From positions 1 through 6,281 of the forward strand of contig CAKRMO010000070.1 of assembly GCA_934364765.1 (NCBI GenBank): a stretch of DNA of 6,281 nt, written 5' to 3'. Shown in pieces: positions 1 through 4,928 of the stretch. Position 1 is the stretch's first letter. The number at the start of each line of letters is the position of its first letter. Source of the DNA: an uncultured Bacteroidaceae bacterium. Lineage in GTDB: Bacteria; Bacteroidota; Bacteroidia; Bacteroidales; Bacteroidaceae. A program made the position numbers and the translations under genes. Under the pieces are notes generated by a model. It was given only the letters and a program-made list of their open reading frames with translations. It was not told the DNA's origin and searched no databases.

Positions 1-271
1 CCGCAACATCTGGATGGTGGAAAAGGTAAGGAAACAGTTCGACGCCGCCGAGCAGGAGGTTTTCTACAATGTGCTCAAGGCGGGGCGCGACAACGGCAAG
101 TTCTTCATAGAGGACGTGCGCCTCATGGCCGACATAATGCACTACACCCTCAAGGGGCTTGAAGTGCCTTATATATACGGCCGCCTCGGCAACGGCATGA
201 AGGAGGCGATTTCGCGTCCCATAGTGGCGGGGCTCGTGCGCCGCGCCCTCGGAATGGGGCCGCTGAGGTGA
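1..271 (+). CDS. C-terminal part of a probable TetR/AcrR-family regulator (5' end outside window)
   Basis: The frame is open from the window edge (codons R-N-I-W precede the first internal Met at 14) and ends at TGA 269-271, so this is the last 89 or so residues of a longer protein. The visible part is helical and fits the ligand-binding and dimerisation half of TetR regulators: an amphipathic stretch with FYNVLKAGRDNGKFF, then a helix with ADIMHYTLKGLEVPYIYG and a basic C-terminus. The DNA-binding N-terminus is not visible, so the family call rests on the look of the C-terminus and on context: in Bacteroidetes a TetR-type gene often sits directly before a fabG paralogue. The next gene starts 34 nt downstream with no terminator between, so co-transcription and a role in lipid or fatty-acid control are plausible inferences. 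Another helical regulator remains possible. Confidence 0.6.
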   Translation, partial: RNIWMVEKVRKQFDAAEQEVFYNVLKAGRDNGKFFIEDVRLMADIMHYTLKGLEVPYIYGRLGNGMKEAISRPIVAGLVRRALGMGPLR

Positions 272-305
272 CAAACGGATTATGAACAAAACCAAATAAC
301 AGAAA

Positions 306-1052
306 ATGGGATTACTAACAGGAAAAACAGCACTTATTACGGGTGCGGCACGCGGCATTGGCAAGGCCATAGCCCTGCGTTTCGCGGCAGAGGGCGCAAA
401 CATCGCCTTCACCGACCTTGTGATTGACGAAAACGGCAAACAGACCGAAGAGGAAATCGCAGCCCTCGGCGTAAAGGCGAAAGGATATGCCTCGAACGCC
501 GCAAACTTCGAGGAGACGGCAACGGTTGTCGGACAGGTGAAGGACGATTTCGGCTCTATCGACATTCTTGTGAACAATGCCGGCATTACCAAGGACGGCC
601 TGATGATGCGCATGACGGAGCAGCAGTGGGACGCAGTGATTGCCGTGAACCTGAAATCGGCTTTCAACTTCATCCACGCCTGCACGCCGATAATGATGCG
701 CCAGCGCAAGGGCAGCATAATCAACATGGCTTCGGTGGTGGGCGTTCACGGCAACGCCGGACAGAGCAACTACGCAGCCTCAAAGGCAGGTCTCATCGCT
801 CTCGCGAAGTCAATCGCCCAGGAAATGGGCTCTCGCGGAATACGCGCCAACGCCATCGCCCCGGGCTTCATAGAGACGGCGATGACCGCCGCACTTCCCG
901 AGGACATCCGCAAGGAATGGACAAACAAAATACCCCTCCGCCGTGGCGGAAAGGTGGAGGACATCGCGAACGTCGCAACCTTCCTCGCCTCCGATATGTC
1001 GAGCTACGTTTCGGGACAGGTTATCCAGGTTGACGGCGGCATGAATATGTAA
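306..1052 (+). CDS. fabG: 3-oxoacyl-[acyl-carrier-protein] reductase, FabG-type SDR
   Basis: This is a 248-residue classical short-chain dehydrogenase/reductase, the usual FabG length. It is expected to reduce 3-oxoacyl-ACP to 3-hydroxyacyl-ACP with NADPH in cytosolic type II fatty-acid synthesis. Visible motifs are the Rossmann nucleotide loop TGAARGIG (residues 12-19), NNAG (90-93), and a complete catalytic tetrad Asn115, Ser143, Tyr156 and Lys160 in the YxxxK arrangement. APGFIET follows at 185-191 and a VDGG C-terminus at 242-245. The ATG at 306 gives the canonical short N-terminus before the first beta strand. It lies 34 nt after a probable TetR-type gene, suggesting a shared transcript, and is followed by a GC-rich hairpin at 1080-1107. 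Bacteroidetes often carry several FabG paralogues, so another 3-keto substrate cannot be excluded; the SDR call itself is secure. Confidence 0.9.
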   Translation: MGLLTGKTALITGAARGIGKAIALRFAAEGANIAFTDLVIDENGKQTEEEIAALGVKAKGYASNAANFEETATVVGQVKDDFGSIDILVNNAGITKDGLMMRMTEQQWDAVIAVNLKSAFNFIHACTPIMMRQRKGSIINMASVVGVHGNAGQSNYAASKAGLIALAKSIAQEMGSRGIRANAIAPGFIETAMTAALPEDIRKEWTNKIPLRRGGKVEDIANVATFLASDMSSYVSGQVIQVDGGMNM

Positions 1053-1079
1053 CAAGAACCGCAGGAAAACAAAAATCCG

Positions 1080-1112
1080 GGGCCGCAGGGGAAAAACCGT
1101 GCGGCCCTGTTT
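1080..1112 (+). terminator. probable intrinsic terminator after fabG
   Basis: GGGCCGCA at 1080-1087 pairs perfectly with TGCGGCCC at 1100-1107 (8 bp, mostly G-C) around a 12-nt loop, followed by TGTTTAT. The T-run is short and interrupted, so termination may be partial. The hairpin ends only 18 nt before the next ATG, so it may also act as an attenuator in the leader of the pseudouridine synthase gene. Confidence 0.55.
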
Positions 1113-1125
1113 ATAGGAAAGCATT

Positions 1126-1824
1126 ATGCAAGTTGTTTACGAGGACAACCATATAATTATAGTCAGCAAGGCGGCGGGCGAGATAGTGCAGGGCGACAGC
1201 ACCGGCGACCGTCCGCTGAGCGAGGACGTGAAGGCGTATATCAAGGAGGCGTATGCCAAGCCCGGGGCGGTGTTTCTCGGCGTGGTCCACCGTCTCGACC
1301 GCCCGGCCATGGGACTTGTGATTTTCGCACGCACAAGCAAGGCGCTTTCGCGGCTCAACGAGATGTTCAGGGATAAGGACAGGATTCACAAGACCTATTG
1401 GGCTGTGGTTTCAAACCGTCCGCCGAAAGACGCTGACCATTTGGAGCAGTATCTTGTCAGAAACCCCAAGAACAACAAGACATACGTGGCGCGTGAGGGG
1501 GCGAAAGACGCGAAGCTCGCCGCGCTCGACTATCGCGTTGTGGCTCACAGCGACCGCTACTGGCTGCTTGAGGTGAAACTGCTCACGGGCCGCCACCACC
1601 AGATACGCTGCCAGCTCGCCGCAATGGGATGCCCCATAAAGGGCGACCTGAAATATGGCGCGCCGAGAAGCAATCCCGACGGCAGCATCTCGCTTCTCGC
1701 CAGAAAACTGGAGTTCGAGCATCCCGTTTCCCGCAAACAGATAAGCGTCGAAGCCCCGGTGCCCGCCGGAAAACTGTGGAATATGCTCGCAATAATGGCT
1801 GCGGCGGAAAAAGAACAGGCGTAA
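1126..1824 (+). CDS. RluA-family RNA pseudouridine synthase
   Basis: This 232-residue protein is predicted to isomerise specific uridines in rRNA or tRNA to pseudouridine. Family signatures are visible: the opening YEDNHIIIVSKAAGEIVQ (residues 5-22), the catalytic motif HRLDRPAMGLVIFAR (55-69) with nucleophile Asp58, TGRHHQIR (154-161), and GDLKYG (173-178) followed by SLLARKLEFEHP. There is no N-terminal S4 domain, so it is a short single-domain member like RluA or TruC rather than RluC/RluD. The exact target uridine cannot be read from sequence. The ATG at 1126 starts directly at the first strand of the fold, and a purine-rich AGGAAAG lies just upstream. No separate promoter is evident. It probably depends on read-through from fabG past the hairpin at 1080-1107. 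Confidence 0.9.
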   Translation: MQVVYEDNHIIIVSKAAGEIVQGDSTGDRPLSEDVKAYIKEAYAKPGAVFLGVVHRLDRPAMGLVIFARTSKALSRLNEMFRDKDRIHKTYWAVVSNRPPKDADHLEQYLVRNPKNNKTYVAREGAKDAKLAALDYRVVAHSDRYWLLEVKLLTGRHHQIRCQLAAMGCPIKGDLKYGAPRSNPDGSISLLARKLEFEHPVSRKQISVEAPVPAGKLWNMLAIMAAAEKEQA

Positions 1825-1846
1825 GTCAGAAAACACGGCAATGCAA

Positions 1847-1877
1847 TTGCAACATATTTGTTTTTGCGCTAATTTTG
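1847..1877 (+). promoter_or_regulatory. Bacteroidetes-type promoter for the lipoprotein gene
   Basis: TTG at 1847-1849 stands 20 nt upstream of TAATTTTG at 1870-1877, which matches the Bacteroidetes -7 consensus TAnnTTTG exactly. Transcription would start near 1882, giving a leader of about 38 nt to the ATG at 1920. The -33 box lies inside the palindrome TGCAATTGCA (1842-1851), and an 8-bp inverted repeat flanks the whole promoter (see findings). Confidence 0.75.
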
Positions 1878-1919
1878 CCGTGCAAGCGACGGCTTGGATA
1901 AGATAAAAAGTTGGAAATA

Positions 1920-2594
1920 ATGAAAGCAAGCAGATTTACAGTTGCCGTATGTGCCGGGGCAATGCTTCTGGCCAGCTGCACCGACCGCCAGATGCAGGGC
2001 ACAATGGCTGGAGGCTCGCTCGGCGCGATATTCGGTTCGAGCATCGGCGGACTTATGGGCGGGCCTCGCGGCAGCGATGCCGGCACAGCCCTCGGCATGG
2101 CTGTGGGCGCGGTGGTGGGCAATGCCGTAACAAGCCAGAAGAATCGCAAGGGAAGCACAAACATTGATGACTGCGACGACAGTTGCAACCTCCCCCCCTC
2201 GCGCCGCAATCCGCGCAACGGCGGAGAAGCGTCATACGTGTCGGGCATCGACGGACTGCAAGTGGAGAACATTCGCTTTGTTGACGAGAACCGCAACCAG
2301 ACAATCGATGCCGGCGAACACGCGAAGATATTGTTCGAGATACACAACGCGGGAAACGCCACGCTTTACAACATCACGCCGGTGGTGTCGTGCAGCGAGC
2401 CGAAAAGGATAAGCGTCTCGCCGACGGCGATAATCGGAAACCTCGCTCCGGGCAAGGCGGTGGCATACACGGCTAACGTTGTGGCGTCGCCGAGGCTGAA
2501 GGACGGGGAGGCGAGTTTCAGGATAGCCTTCCAAGACGGCAGACGGACTGTTACCTACAAGAATTTTACGCTCGCGACCAAAGCTGCAAGGTAA
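1920..2594 (+). CDS. lipoprotein with glycine-zipper region and EF-hand-like loop
   Basis: This is a 224-residue exported protein. I chose the ATG at 1920 over an in-frame TTG at 1911 because it gives a compact signal peptide. A type II signal ends in the lipobox LLASC, with lipidated Cys20. Residues 31-70 are rich in evenly spaced Gly and Ala (GSLGAIFGSSIGGLMGG, then GMAVGAVVGNAV), a glycine-zipper pattern that packs against membranes or self-associates. A low-complexity linker with Cys85 and Cys89 follows. Residues 115-224 look like a beta-sandwich (VENIRF, AKILFEIHNAGNATLYNI, LAPGKAVAYTANV) of the kind seen in surface or periplasmic adhesion-type domains. Residues 122-133 have EF-hand-like acidic spacing. 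It has its own promoter and terminator, so it is probably monocistronic. The function is unknown; an envelope role is inferred from the lipobox and zipper. Confidence 0.82.
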   Translation: MKASRFTVAVCAGAMLLASCTDRQMQGTMAGGSLGAIFGSSIGGLMGGPRGSDAGTALGMAVGAVVGNAVTSQKNRKGSTNIDDCDDSCNLPPSRRNPRNGGEASYVSGIDGLQVENIRFVDENRNQTIDAGEHAKILFEIHNAGNATLYNITPVVSCSEPKRISVSPTAIIGNLAPGKAVAYTANVVASPRLKDGEASFRIAFQDGRRTVTYKNFTLATKAAR

Positions 2595-2663
2595 CAAAGA
2601 CGCAGTGCGGGGGTTGCGTAATGCCCTCCTTGAAAATACGTATTGACCGATAGATAAGTAATT

Positions 2664-2710
2664 GCACCGCACTTCTGGCGTATTGCACACGCCCGAAGTG
2701 CGGTGCTTTT
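2664..2710 (+). terminator. strong intrinsic terminator after the lipoprotein gene
   Basis: A perfect 12-bp stem pairs 2664-2675 (GCACCGCACTTC) with 2695-2706. It continues, after one mismatch, into an inner 5-bp stem GGCGT/ACGCC (2677-2681 with 2689-2693) around a 7-nt loop, and TTTT follows at 2707-2710. It lies 70 nt past the lipoprotein stop. The inner part also resembles the REP-like palindrome of the composite repeat, so the terminator seems built on, or overlaps the start of, that repeat. Confidence 0.8.
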
Positions 2711-2768
2711 GCAATTTTGCAGCATTGATTTGCGGTGTTCGCTGATGCGGTTCATGCGGCGGTGTACA

Positions 2769-2787
2769 GGGCGTATGCCATACGCCC
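2769..2787. repeat. REP-like palindrome (copy A, plus-oriented)
   Basis: GGGCGTATG at 2769-2777 and CATACGCCC at 2779-2787 are perfect 9-bp inverted arms around a single C, flanked by ACA on the left and CT on the right. The flanks give the element an orientation opposite to the palindrome at 2677-2693. Related palindromes occur at 4731-4749 and 4814-4832. Confidence 0.8.
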
Positions 2788-2820
2788 CTATAAATGGCGC
2801 AAAACCAATATCGCTAAAAT

Positions 2821-2904
2821 TACATTTGATGTAGGAAAAACTACATAGGACGTAGTTTAAATTATGTCTGATATAATTCAAACTACATCAGACCTTTTTT
2901 CGCC
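2821..2904 (+). repeat. array of four 21-bp units (copy A)
   Basis: Units begin at 2821, 2842, 2863 and 2884, exactly 21 bp apart. The first is a perfect interrupted palindrome TACAT-TTG-ATGTA; the others read TACATAGGACGTA, TATGTCTGATATA and TACATCAGACC. Most units end in an A-rich spacer. The third and fourth units can fold into a hairpin (2866-2875 with 2884-2893, one mismatch) followed by C and T6 at 2895-2900, so the 3' end resembles an intrinsic terminator. Confidence 0.8.
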
Positions 2905-3001
2905 ACTTTGCAGCGCCTTGTTTTCCAGAAAACTAAAAAGATTGGCAGATTTGGGGGAAGGGCACAGACTGTCAGCGCATCATTTGGAAATGTCTTGAAG
3001 C

Positions 3002-3023
3002 TTTATCATTTATAAGTGATAAA
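3002..3023. promoter_or_regulatory. operator-like palindrome 1 upstream of XRE remnant
   Basis: The pattern is TTTATCA-N8-TGATAAA, palindromic at 20 of 22 positions; the 8-nt centre is TTTATAAG. The right arm runs into TAAATTTG (3020-3027), a perfect TAnnTTTG -7 box, so a bound protein would cover the promoter. A CTTG at 2994-2997 could serve as the -33 element, although its 22-nt spacing is long. The size and outline recall sites of small XRE-type repressors, and an XRE-like frame begins about 60-70 nt downstream. Confidence 0.65.
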
Positions 3024-3040
3024 TTTGAAGATTTTGCGAT

Positions 3041-3062
3041 TTTATCATTTATAAGTGATGAA
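3041..3062. promoter_or_regulatory. operator-like palindrome 2 upstream of XRE remnant
   Basis: This is a direct copy of the site at 3002, offset by 39 nt. It matches over 26 nt (3041-3066 against 3002-3027) with one difference, G for A at 3060. It again runs into a -7-like box, TGAATTTG at 3059-3066, with TTTTG at 3032-3036 as a possible -33 element 22 nt upstream. Two identical sites over tandem promoter elements suggest cooperative repression. Confidence 0.65.
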
Positions 3063-3081
3063 TTTGCATTAATTTTACGGT

Positions 3082-3159
3082 GTGAGTATCGTGATATTAG
3101 GAAGAAATTTTGACCGTTTGCGAAAAGCGAGAGGTGTTTCTTATGCAAAGACATGGTGA
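3082..3159 (+). pseudogene. truncated XRE-type helix-turn-helix regulator (N-terminal remnant)
   Basis: A short frame with GTG starts at 3082 or 3091 reads VILGRNFDRLRKARGVSYAKTW and then meets TGA at 3157-3159. The segment NFDRLRKARGVSYAKTW closely resembles the first helix and start of the second in XRE/Cro-type DNA-binding domains (typical form: lGknIrrLRkarGlSq). The rest of the roughly 60-residue HTH is missing, so it cannot bind DNA as it stands. The two operator-like sites just upstream are what an autoregulated XRE gene would have. The following 141-residue frame starts one codon after the TGA in the same reading frame, which suggests the regulator was cut by a deletion or joined to other DNA. 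It could instead be a short leader peptide; the homology call is by eye. Confidence 0.5.
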
Positions 3160-3162
3160 AAT

Positions 3163-3588
3163 ATGGATGCATTCAAAATAGAACTGTTTGAAAAGGAAAC
3201 AGGGAAAGCTTTTCCCCATTTTTACACTCTTGGTAAGGAAGAGTGCGGTGAGCTGTACCGCCAGTTCTGTAGCAAGATGCAAATTCCCGAACTGAAAATG
3301 CCGGTTTTTGATTATCTGGAGCGCAAAGGTGCTTTTGTGGAAAATTTCAACGCGCTTCAGGAAGGCTTTGACGTTTCAGAACTGTTTGCTTGTTTGAAGG
3401 TAACGGCAGATATTATATATGTGTGCTGGGACAATTTTGAAACGACAGACAGAATGAGCTTGCAGGATTTTTCGCAGCACTTTGACGATATTTGGTTTCC
3501 CGCCGCTGATAATGTAATTGTGTTTCCGCAGGAAATGTCTTTCATGGTAATGGTCAGGCATGACGGTGCTGTGTATTTTTACAGGTGA
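3163..3588 (+). CDS. small orphan protein, 141 aa, unknown function
   Basis: I do not recognise this family with certainty. The 141-residue product is soluble-looking, acidic and rich in aromatic residues, with no signal peptide or membrane segment. Its N-terminal half is helical in pattern (FKIELFEKETGKAFPHFY, EECGELYRQF), and it ends in beta-like segments DDIWFPAADNVIVFP and FMVMVRHDGAVYFYR. The outline (acidic, about 140 residues, closing hydrophobic strands with HDG) recalls immunity-type proteins of Bacteroidetes contact or secretion systems, but this is only a resemblance and no toxin gene is in the window. The ATG at 3163 is one codon after the stop of the XRE remnant. The stop TGA (3586-3588) overlaps an ATG at 3588 by one base, so it is probably co-transcribed with the glycosidase gene. 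Its base composition is visibly AT-richer than fabG or the HU gene, hinting at transfer. Confidence 0.7.
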   Translation: MDAFKIELFEKETGKAFPHFYTLGKEECGELYRQFCSKMQIPELKMPVFDYLERKGAFVENFNALQEGFDVSELFACLKVTADIIYVCWDNFETTDRMSLQDFSQHFDDIWFPAADNVIVFPQEMSFMVMVRHDGAVYFYR

Positions 3589-3638
3589 TGGGAACGCAGG
3601 TTTCACGGCTGATAATAAGAAAAACAAGATTTGAGGAT

Positions 3639-4652
3639 ATGAATAACAAGTTTTGCCGGTTTTGTTCAATAGTGCTGTATTTGCTTTTGGGGGCGGGTGT
3701 TTGCTTTGCAAAGGGCAGGGGATATGTTGTTGTGGCGTATGTAACTTCGTGGACAAGCGTAATGCCCGACCCTGCGCTGATGACGCATATAAACTATGCC
3801 TTTGGCAAGGTGAACGGAACTTTTGACGGCGTGAACGTTGACAATCCCGCCCGCTTGAGGAGAATTTCGGAATTGAAGCGGGCAAATCCCAAACTAAAGG
3901 TGCTGCTGTCGGTCGGCGGCTGGGGGGCGGGGAATTTCAGCGAGATGGCGGCGGACGAGGTTTGCAGGAGAAACTTTGCCAAGGACTGCAGACGGCTTGT
4001 GGAGGAGTACGGACTTGACGGCATAGACATAGACTGGGAGTACCCCACACAGAAAAGTGCGGGCATATCGTGCTCGCCCGACGACACTGAAAATTTCACC
4101 CTGCTTATGCGCGAACTTAGAAAGGCAATGGGAAGAAAGCGGCTCGTTACCTGTGCAACAATAGCGAGCGGGGAATATGTGGATTTCAAGAACTGCATAA
4201 AATATCTTGACTTCGTAAATGTGATGTCTTACGACATGGCAAGTCCGCCCAAACACCATTCGGCTTTATACCCTTCTGGCATTTCGGGCTGGATGACCAC
4301 GGCTCAGGCTGTGCGGAGTCATTTGGAAAAGGGCGTGCCGGCTGACAAACTTGTAGTGGGGATGCCTTTTTACGGCAGGGGAGTCAAGCCGTATCAGGCG
4401 TATGTCAAGAACCCGCGTGCATTGCCGGGTGTTACGGAAAAATGGAGCGCGGAGTCGCAAGTGCCTTATATGGAAGATGACGGAGGAAACATGGTGCTGG
4501 GCTTTGAGAACCCCAAATCCATTGCCGCCAAATGCCATTATATAATAGAAAACAAATTGCGCGGAGGAATGTATTGGGAGTATGCCGATGACAATGAGGA
4601 GGGCGGCTTGCGCAGCGCGGTGGCGGAATGTCTTATGAAAAAGACAAAATGA
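3639..4652 (+). CDS. secreted GH18 family glycosidase (chitinase-like)
   Basis: From the ATG at 3639 this is a 337-residue GH18 TIM barrel. It is expected to cleave beta-1,4 bonds next to N-acetylglucosamine by substrate-assisted catalysis, either in chitin or as an endo-N-acetylglucosaminidase on glycans. Visible features are a signal peptide (MNNKFCRF, then a hydrophobic core, cleavage likely after VCFA at residue 24), SVGGW (91-95), the catalytic DGIDIDWEYP (127-136) with Asp127, Asp130, Asp132 and acid Glu134, MSYDM (196-200), GMPFYGRG (241-248), and YWEYADD near the end with the barrel-closing Trp313. There is no carbohydrate-binding module. The frame extends to 3585 and an ATG at 3588 overlaps the preceding stop, but 3639 leaves a normal signal peptide and has GAGGAT-like purines upstream. 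No SusC/SusD genes are nearby, so it is not in an evident utilisation locus. Cys9 and Cys21 do not form a good lipobox. Confidence 0.88.
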   Translation: MNNKFCRFCSIVLYLLLGAGVCFAKGRGYVVVAYVTSWTSVMPDPALMTHINYAFGKVNGTFDGVNVDNPARLRRISELKRANPKLKVLLSVGGWGAGNFSEMAADEVCRRNFAKDCRRLVEEYGLDGIDIDWEYPTQKSAGISCSPDDTENFTLLMRELRKAMGRKRLVTCATIASGEYVDFKNCIKYLDFVNVMSYDMASPPKHHSALYPSGISGWMTTAQAVRSHLEKGVPADKLVVGMPFYGRGVKPYQAYVKNPRALPGVTEKWSAESQVPYMEDDGGNMVLGFENPKSIAAKCHYIIENKLRGGMYWEYADDNEEGGLRSAVAECLMKKTK

Positions 4653-4660
4653 CAAGCAGC

Positions 4661-4727
4661 GTACAGGGCGTATGCGGTGCGCCGCATGATTGCGCAAATA
4701 ATAAATAATCAGTGATTTATATCGCTG
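4661..4727 (+). repeat. partial, degenerate copy of the composite repeat
   Basis: Starting 9 nt after the glycosidase stop, GTACAGGGCGTATGC (4661-4675) is identical to 2764-2778 in copy A. Its second arm is changed, leaving a different hairpin ATGCGG-TGCG-CCGCAT (4672-4687). TGCGCAAAT and, at the end, ATATCGCT echo the GGCGCAAAACC...ATATCGCT segment of copy A. It is followed at once by the full copy B, so it looks like the remains of an earlier element. Confidence 0.5.
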
Positions 4728-4730
4728 TAG

Positions 4731-4749
4731 GGGCGTATTGCATACGCCC
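4731..4749. repeat. REP-like palindrome (copy B, minus-oriented)
   Basis: GGGCGTAT (4731-4738) and ATACGCCC (4742-4749) are perfect 8-bp arms around TGC. The left flank is GTAG and the right flank TGAA, so this copy is oriented opposite to the palindrome at 4814-4832. The two form an inverted pair with centres 83 nt apart, comparable to the pair in copy A (93 nt). Confidence 0.8.
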
Positions 4750-4813
4750 TGAACTGCGCGGATTTGCAATGTTGCGGCAGCGGCTTGTGATGCGGTTCAC
4801 GCGGTGGCATACA

Positions 4814-4832
4814 GGGCGAATGCCATTCGCCC
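4814..4832. repeat. REP-like palindrome (copy B, plus-oriented)
   Basis: GGGCGAATG (4814-4822) and CATTCGCCC (4824-4832) are perfect 9-bp arms around C, with the same ACA/CT flanks as 2769-2787. Compared with that copy, the T at the fifth arm base is A here and the facing A is T. The change is compensated on both arms, which suggests the hairpin itself is maintained. Confidence 0.8.
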
Positions 4833-4928
4833 CTGCATATATACCGTTGCAATCAATAAACAACATACATCGTCCATTTTATTTTCGCAAAACCATAATC
4901 GCTCATCTGTTCCTCAACCCCCGAAAAC

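Larger units (their letters stand above)
2677..2904 (+). repeat. composite intergenic repeat, copy A
   Basis: This is the first of two direct copies of one non-coding element. In order it holds a palindrome GGCGTATTGCACACGCC (2677-2693); TTTTGCAAT-like sequence; GATGCGGTTCATGCGG near 2744; a perfect REP-like palindrome of 9-bp arms at 2769-2787; CGCAAAACCAATATCGCT near 2798; and four units at exact 21-bp spacing (2821, 2842, 2863, 2884) ending in a T-run. The same blocks recur in the same order and orientation at 4731-5012. It fills the space between the lipoprotein terminator and the XRE remnant. No convincing coding frame is present. Confidence 0.8.

Noticed and set aside
315..749. Long minus-strand frame opposite fabG, and similar ones opposite the pseudouridine synthase and lipoprotein genes
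   Set aside because: These are shadows created by GC-rich codon use of the + strand genes. Their translations are His/Arg-rich without domains.
2821..2904. Possible CRISPR array, because of regularly spaced short repeats
   Set aside because: The units are 21 bp in total with no unique spacers of 26-40 bp, the repeats vary, and there are no cas genes. It is a tandem array, not CRISPR.
3585..3638. Upstream starts (GTG 3585, ATG 3588) for the glycosidase gene
   Set aside because: They would place about 17 extra residues, several of them charged, before a complete signal peptide. The ATG at 3639 has purine-rich sequence upstream and a normal-length signal. The overlap with the previous stop keeps 3588 as a weaker alternative.
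4672..4687. Hairpin ATGCGG/CCGCAT as the terminator of the glycosidase gene
   Set aside because: The stem is only 6 bp and no T-run follows. It is better explained as a damaged REP-like palindrome; the hairpin with T5 at 4974-5007 is the better candidate stop.
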